The notes under the pieces: model-generated
Databases searched by the model: none
What the model saw: only the letters and a program-made list of their open reading frames with translations
What the model was told of the DNA's origin: nothing
Shown: one piece after another, positions 4,596-8,510 of the stretch
Numbering within the stretch: the first letter of the stretch is position 1
Layout: every line of letters starts with the position of its first letter
Translations under genes and position numbers: made by a program
Source of the DNA: Balneolaceae bacterium
GTDB lineage: Bacteria; Bacteroidota; Rhodothermia; Balneolales; Balneolaceae
NCBI GenBank assembly: GCA_021767245.1
Contig: JAASTO010000108.1
Location: forward strand, 1 to 8,510
Direction: 5' to 3'
DNA length: 8,510 bases

Positions 4596-7484
4596 ATGGC
4601 TAATAGAGTATTGGTACTTTTGGGGATATTCATTTTTCTAACTACAACATCTATTTTTGCGCAAACCACCGGCGAGTTACGCTTTACGACCTCGGCGGGT
4701 GACGATGTATTGAATTATACGTCAGCGGAAGACGTATGGGTTGAGGTGGTGGATGCCGATCGCAGCACGGAGGTTGTGGTGACGGTGAGCAGCCCGACGG
4801 AGCCGGGTGGTGAGCAGCTGACCCTGGCAGAGACAGGCGCGGGCAGCGGGGTATTTCGCGGGAGTATAGCCACAGCAGAGGCTGCGGCCTCAGCAGACGG
4901 GGTGCTTCAGGTGGCGAAAGGAGAACAGCTGAATGTGAGTTATACGGATCCGGCGAATGATTTTGGGAATGAACAGACGGTAAGTGAGACGGCTTTTTAC
5001 GGGGTAACACTGGTGAGTGGGACCTATTCAGCGAATATGACCTGGCGGAAGGCGGACAGTCCGTATCTGGTGACCGGGGACGTAACGGTGAGTTCCGGAG
5101 CGCGGCTGACGATTGAGCCGGGCGTGGAGGTACGGTTTATGCCGACCCGGGATGATCAGAGTGGGGGTCAGGATGCGAACCGTTCGGAGCTGCATATTCG
5201 TGGGCAGCTGATGGCTGATGGGACCGAGGCAGACAGCATTCGGTTTACATCCAATGCGTCGAATCCATCCAGTGGGGATTGGTATGGGATTTATATTTCC
5301 AGTGATAACGGGTTGGGGCAAAGTATATCGTATGCTAATGTTGAATATGCAACATATGGGTTACACCAGGAGAATGCCTATGGTACAGAGAATGTTGAGA
5401 CGGCTGTTACAAATAGTTCATTTGCTTATTTGGGGACGGGGATATTACTGCAGTGGTTTGATCAAAGTGCAGTATTGACGAATAATGAGTTTGTAGATTT
5501 ATCCTCGCATGCAATTAATGTTCGTTATGGTAATGAAAATTCGGGATGGATAAGGATTGAAGGTAATCACCTGCAAATGAGTGGTTTGCAAGTTCAAGGA
5601 GCCCGTGAAGTGATTCTGAGAAATAATACTATAGAGGGGATAATTGGGACAAGTATGGATCTCCCAAGTGGGATATATGTACGTGAGGTCAAAGATTTAG
5701 TTATTGAAGGGCAAAGTATTCAGCGAATGAGTAATGGGCTATATGTAGATCAGGTTGGGAAGGCATTAATTCGGTCAAATACACTTCTTGAGAATTATTC
5801 TACAGGTATGTATTTGAATCGAGTTACGGCTGTTGTGGATAGTAATATTGTTAGTGATAACCAAAATGATGGAATATTTATATCCACAGATTTTGAAAAC
5901 CCTACCACCGATAGCTTGCGCTATAATACGATTACCAACAATAATGGCAATGGTGTTGTAAACAGCAATTATGCCCGAACAGTAGCCAACTACAACAATA
6001 TTTATGGTAATGGTCAGTATGACTTCCGCAATAATTCCCTGGAGTGGGAGGAGTTGGATGGTCGATTTAACTGGTGGGGAGACAATACCACGGCAGTGAT
6101 GAATACCGGCGGGAACCCAAAGAATATAGACAAGATCTATGACCGTTACGATGACAACGGACTGGGCTTTGTCAACTACGGCGGCTGGCTGGATGCGGAA
6201 ATTGATAATCAGACAAACATCGGTGTTGATGATGTATTACTTGAAATGCCTGAAATCACGGGGCTTCTGAATGATACCGTAAGTACTAGTATATCCTTAA
6301 ATGGACTGAGTAGTTCAGAAATTCAATCATTTGAGTTTACAGTGTCTTATGATACAACGATCGTTGATTTGTTAATTCCGGATGAACAAAATTCGTTGAT
6401 ATCCAGCTTCACTGTTCAAAAAAATGAAACTACACCGGGGGTGGTCAATATTTCAGGATATGCCACCAGTTCGGGAATTAGTACAAACGGTGACTTTGCT
6501 AATGTACAAATCATTCTAAAGAGTGGAGGAGTTTCTGCGTTGAACATTAGCGGTATACTCTTCAATGAAGGAGAGCCAAGTGTATCCGGTAAAAATGGCT
6601 CAGTAACTGTAAATGATTACATTTGTGGTGATGTAACAGGTGATTTTACGATCACTGCACTTGATGCATCTTATATATTAAGGCATACCGTATTTCTGGC
6701 ACCACAGTATCCATTGACAGGAAGGGATTCTACAGCTGCTGATGTTACAGGTAACGGAGATATTTCAGCTTTTGATGCTTATCAAATACTAAGACATAAT
6801 GTTGATCTGGATGCAGATATTACTTGCCAGCCGAAAGTCCAAAAACAAGTGCCTTTAATCGCGAATGCAAATTGGCAACAAATAGATTCAGATGATCCTG
6901 AGGTAGTCAAATACGGATTAAATATTGATGTTGAATCAGGCGAACTAAATGCTGTTGAAATTAAAATACCTCAGATTAATGGCTTTGCTTTTAAAGCTAT
7001 AAGAAATGCACCATCAGGTTGGACAACCACGTCAAATGAAAAACAAGGTAAGATACATTTTTCATTGGTTGGATTGGAAACATTCAGTAAAGGTAAATTA
7101 ATTGAGTTGGAATTCTCGCGAACAGAGGGCACAACTCAATCGGGTGTTCTGGGAGGAATACTGATCTTGAATGAAGCTTCGATACAAGATATAGAAAGTT
7201 TGGATATAAGTGATAAACCTACTGTGTTTGAGTTGAGTCAGAATTATCCAAATCCATTCAATCCTTCTACAAAAATAAAGTATTCTTTGCCGGAAAATAC
7301 CAAAGTACAACTAACGGTCTACAATCTATTGGGTCAAAAAATTGCTGAGCTGGTCAATACAGAGCAAACTGCAGGTAGTTACACAGTAAACTGGGATGCC
7401 AGTAATCAAGCTAGTGGTATGTACATCTATAGACTTAAAGCAGGTGATAGAGTTGTCAATAAAAAAATGACTTTAATTAAATAG
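4596..7484 (+). CDS. Secreted beta-helix protein with dockerin, cohesin-like domains and T9SS-type sorting tail
   Basis: A 962-residue modular export protein of unknown substrate. Order: signal peptide 1-22/23 (cleavage near SIFA-Q); Ig-like domain about 24-136; right-handed parallel beta-helix about 140-535, with entry phrase LTIEPGVEVRFMP (171-183), many N-N-x-I/F rungs and closing NWWGDN (492-497) and GGWLDAE; cohesin-like sandwich about 551-674 (FEFTVSYDTTIVDL); type I dockerin 677-744; another sandwich about 750-864; and a type IX-like sorting domain 875-962 (QNYPNPFNPSTK to KKMTLIK). Dockerin calcium loops are D679-V-T-G-D-F-T-I-T-A-L-D690 and D716-V-T-G-N-G-D-I-S-A-F-D727. The only two cysteines, C677 and C744, flank the dockerin. 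I chose ATG 4596 over TTG 4584, four codons upstream, because it gives a normal signal peptide. No catalytic domain is recognised. The cohesin gene follows after 10 bases. Confidence 0.92.
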   Translation: MANRVLVLLGIFIFLTTTSIFAQTTGELRFTTSAGDDVLNYTSAEDVWVEVVDADRSTEVVVTVSSPTEPGGEQLTLAETGAGSGVFRGSIATAEAAASADGVLQVAKGEQLNVSYTDPANDFGNEQTVSETAFYGVTLVSGTYSANMTWRKADSPYLVTGDVTVSSGARLTIEPGVEVRFMPTRDDQSGGQDANRSELHIRGQLMADGTEADSIRFTSNASNPSSGDWYGIYISSDNGLGQSISYANVEYATYGLHQENAYGTENVETAVTNSSFAYLGTGILLQWFDQSAVLTNNEFVDLSSHAINVRYGNENSGWIRIEGNHLQMSGLQVQGAREVILRNNTIEGIIGTSMDLPSGIYVREVKDLVIEGQSIQRMSNGLYVDQVGKALIRSNTLLENYSTGMYLNRVTAVVDSNIVSDNQNDGIFISTDFENPTTDSLRYNTITNNNGNGVVNSNYARTVANYNNIYGNGQYDFRNNSLEWEELDGRFNWWGDNTTAVMNTGGNPKNIDKIYDRYDDNGLGFVNYGGWLDAEIDNQTNIGVDDVLLEMPEITGLLNDTVSTSISLNGLSSSEIQSFEFTVSYDTTIVDLLIPDEQNSLISSFTVQKNETTPGVVNISGYATSSGISTNGDFANVQIILKSGGVSALNISGILFNEGEPSVSGKNGSVTVNDYICGDVTGDFTITALDASYILRHTVFLAPQYPLTGRDSTAADVTGNGDISAFDAYQILRHNVDLDADITCQPKVQKQVPLIANANWQQIDSDDPEVVKYGLNIDVESGELNAVEIKIPQINGFAFKAIRNAPSGWTTTSNEKQGKIHFSLVGLETFSKGKLIELEFSRTEGTTQSGVLGGILILNEASIQDIESLDISDKPTVFELSQNYPNPFNPSTKIKYSLPENTKVQLTVYNLLGQKIAELVNTEQTAGSYTVNWDASNQASGMYIYRLKAGDRVVNKKMTLIK
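4675..5300 (+). other. GC-rich block inside the beta-helix/dockerin gene
   Basis: Hand counting gives about 59% G+C over 4741-5280 and about 38% over 5281-5880. The block has many codons ending in G (ctg, acg, gcg, ggg, gtg). It covers the Ig-like domain and the first turns of the beta-helix (residues about 27-235), so the change falls inside a structural domain, not at its edge. Upstream housekeeping genes are nearer 48-53% in the lines I counted. Intragenic recombination or gene conversion with a paralogue would explain this. Confidence 0.65.
6624..6827 (+). other. Type I dockerin-like domain (coding segment)
   Basis: This segment encodes residues 677-744. It has two EF-hand-like calcium loops, each with ligand-type residues at loop positions 1, 3, 5, 9 and 12 (D-T-D-T-D and D-T-N-S-D). 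Both loops are followed by the helix pattern A-S/Y-x-I-L-R-H (ASYILRH and AYQILRH), giving the internal twofold repeat typical of dockerins. In cellulosomes, dockerins bind cohesins tightly in a calcium-dependent way; binding here is inferred. Confidence 0.85.
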
Positions 7485-7494
7485 AAGTAAGTCA

Positions 7495-8241
7495 ATGATA
7501 AAATTAAAGACGATCTTTTTTTTAATAATTGGAATTTTTGCATCAGGTTCACTAAATGCCCAAGTAAGTATCTCTTTGCCTGATTCAGTTTTATCGATTC
7601 AGGAATCCGAGGTTATGTATCCAATTTATCTTGAAAACATGGCAACAGATTCAATTTTGGGATACACAATGGAATTTAAGTTTAATCCCAATATTCTAAC
7701 TGTTAGTACATTCAATTCTACGTCAACATTATCCAGCTCGTTTAGTGCAGTTGGAAATAATGATACAGACAGCACATTTGTGCTATCTGTTGCAGGAGCT
7801 AATCCGATATACAATAATGGAGTTCTTATTTATCTGGTTTTAAATCCGAAAAGCGTAGGAGAAAGTATAATAGAAGTTGTAGATTTTGAAGTAAATGAAG
7901 GATCTATAGTGCCCAATATTTCTTCAGGAGCCGTTATTTTTGAAGAGATAGCTACATCAATTCATTCCGAACAACCGAAGGGTTTTTTATTGGAACAAAA
8001 CTACCCTAACCCGTTCAATCCGGTAACAAGAATTAAATACACGTTACCTGAAGCATCCGTAGTAGATTTTTCAGTTTTTGATGTAACCGGTAGAGAGGTT
8101 TATTCAAATTTGAATCAGGCAAAATCTGCAGGTAATCACACAATTAATTTCGACGCTACTCAATACCCAAGTGGAGTTTATATTTATAGAATTTCAACAG
8201 GTAGCTATATTAGCACCAAGAAAATGACACTCATTAAGTAG
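7495..8241 (+). CDS. Secreted cohesin-domain protein with T9SS-type sorting tail
   Basis: A 248-residue export protein. Signal peptide 1-22 (hydrophobic core FFLIIGIFA, cleavage near LNA-Q). A cohesin-like beta-sandwich covers about 24-150: YPIYLENM (42-49), then GYTMEFKFNPNILTVSTF (56-73), which matches the cohesin strand pattern around 'F.l.YDP..L', and NNGVLIYLVLNPKSVGES (107-124), matching the later 'G.la.l.f' strands. A type IX-like sorting domain follows at about 164-248 (LLEQNYPNPFNPVT to KKMTLIK). It has no cysteines and no recognisable enzyme motif. It starts 10 bases after the dockerin gene, so the two are almost certainly cotranscribed. It may be the binding partner or surface anchor of that protein (inference). 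The start ATG has only a weak purine stretch upstream. A free carbohydrate- or protein-binding module is the alternative. Confidence 0.88.
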   Translation: MIKLKTIFFLIIGIFASGSLNAQVSISLPDSVLSIQESEVMYPIYLENMATDSILGYTMEFKFNPNILTVSTFNSTSTLSSSFSAVGNNDTDSTFVLSVAGANPIYNNGVLIYLVLNPKSVGESIIEVVDFEVNEGSIVPNISSGAVIFEEIATSIHSEQPKGFLLEQNYPNPFNPVTRIKYTLPEASVVDFSVFDVTGREVYSNLNQAKSAGNHTINFDATQYPSGVYIYRISTGSYISTKKMTLIK

Positions 8242-8255
8242 ATAGAATAAACCAT

Positions 8256-8510
8256 CTAATCAAACAACGATTTCAGGAATTTCTGATGGCGTTCTTTATT
8301 CTTGACGATGAATAATGGTATTCCGAAAGAGTAATAGGTCATCTTATCGGTAAAATCATCCCGTAAGATACTGGTGATCTTCTTGGTGGATTTGGCGCCC
8401 ACCACAATGAGATCGGCCTGATTTCGAACCGCTTCATCATAGACCTCATCCGCCAGGCGGCCTTCTTTGTGGAGAGTCAGCGTGAAATTGACCTCATCAG
8501 AGATATCATA
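8256..8510 (-). CDS. UspA-like protein, C-terminal 84 residues (5' end outside window)
   Basis: An open frame on the minus strand runs from the window edge to a TAG at 8256-8258. It encodes the C-terminal end of a universal-stress-protein-type alpha/beta domain. Recognisable parts are the helix ADEVYDEAVRNQ, the strand ADLIVVGAKST and the last strand GIPLFIVKNKE. UspA proteins bind ATP or act as stress-related dimers in the cytoplasm. The usual ATP loop (G-x2-G-x9-G-S/T) is not preserved: after VGAKST come KKITSILRDDFTDKM, with neither the second glycine nor the G-S pair. It may therefore not bind nucleotide. It converges on the cohesin gene with only 14 bases between the stops and no visible terminator hairpin. 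Confidence 0.78.
   Translation of the reverse strand, partial: YDISDEVNFTLTLHKEGRLADEVYDEAVRNQADLIVVGAKSTKKITSILRDDFTDKMTYYSFGIPLFIVKNKERHQKFLKSLFD

Noticed and set aside
4684..5010. Proline/histidine-rich minus-strand open frame opposite the Ig-like domain
   Set aside because: It arises from the GC-rich, G-ending codons of the real gene on the plus strand and has no recognisable domain or start context.
4596..7484. Polysaccharide lyase or pectinase function for the beta-helix
   Set aside because: The fold alone is shared by many binding proteins; I see no catalytic motif to support an enzyme call.

Overview
The window reads as a chromosomal stretch from a member of the Bacteroidota/FCB assemblage, most likely Balneolota (Balneola/Gracilimonas-like) or a relative. 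Four things point there: the ileS–dksA-like–lspA gene order, an isoleucyl-tRNA synthetase of the zinc-less type 2 form, C-terminal sorting domains of the 'QNYPNPFNP…KKMTLIK' style, and start codons with almost no Shine-Dalgarno sequence. The genus is an inference, not a measurement.

Layout. Positions 1-2523 (+) hold a tight housekeeping operon: the C-terminal half of ileS, a DksA/TraR-type regulator with a decayed zinc finger, and lspA. Positions 2524-2747 form a convergent intergenic region. It contains an imperfect head-to-head pair of double hairpins (about 2564-2727) that looks like a REP/BIME-type or MITE-like element. Positions 2748-4319 (-) hold yajC followed by ribBA. The GTP cyclohydrolase II half of ribBA has lost all three expected zinc cysteines. 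Positions 4320-4595 are a divergent, AT-rich control region with direct repeats and a small dyad. Positions 4596-8241 (+) encode two secreted proteins 10 bases apart. The first is a 962-residue mosaic: signal peptide, Ig-like domain, parallel beta-helix, cohesin-like domain, type I dockerin, another beta-sandwich and a sorting domain. The second is a 248-residue cohesin-domain protein with the same kind of sorting domain. Positions 8256-8510 (-) are the C-terminal end of a UspA-like protein that runs off the window.

How the parts may work together. The first half is core metabolism and envelope biogenesis: tRNA charging, lipoprotein signal peptide cleavage, the Sec accessory subunit and riboflavin precursor synthesis. 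The accessory part is the 4596-8241 pair. A dockerin-bearing surface protein next to a cohesin-bearing protein, both with type IX secretion-like tails, suggests a non-cellulosomal calcium-dependent surface assembly. This is the best candidate for an undescribed system here. The first gene is also compositionally mosaic: a GC-rich block (about 59%) over the Ig-like domain and start of the beta-helix changes to about 38% GC near position 5300, inside the helix. This suggests module exchange among paralogues.
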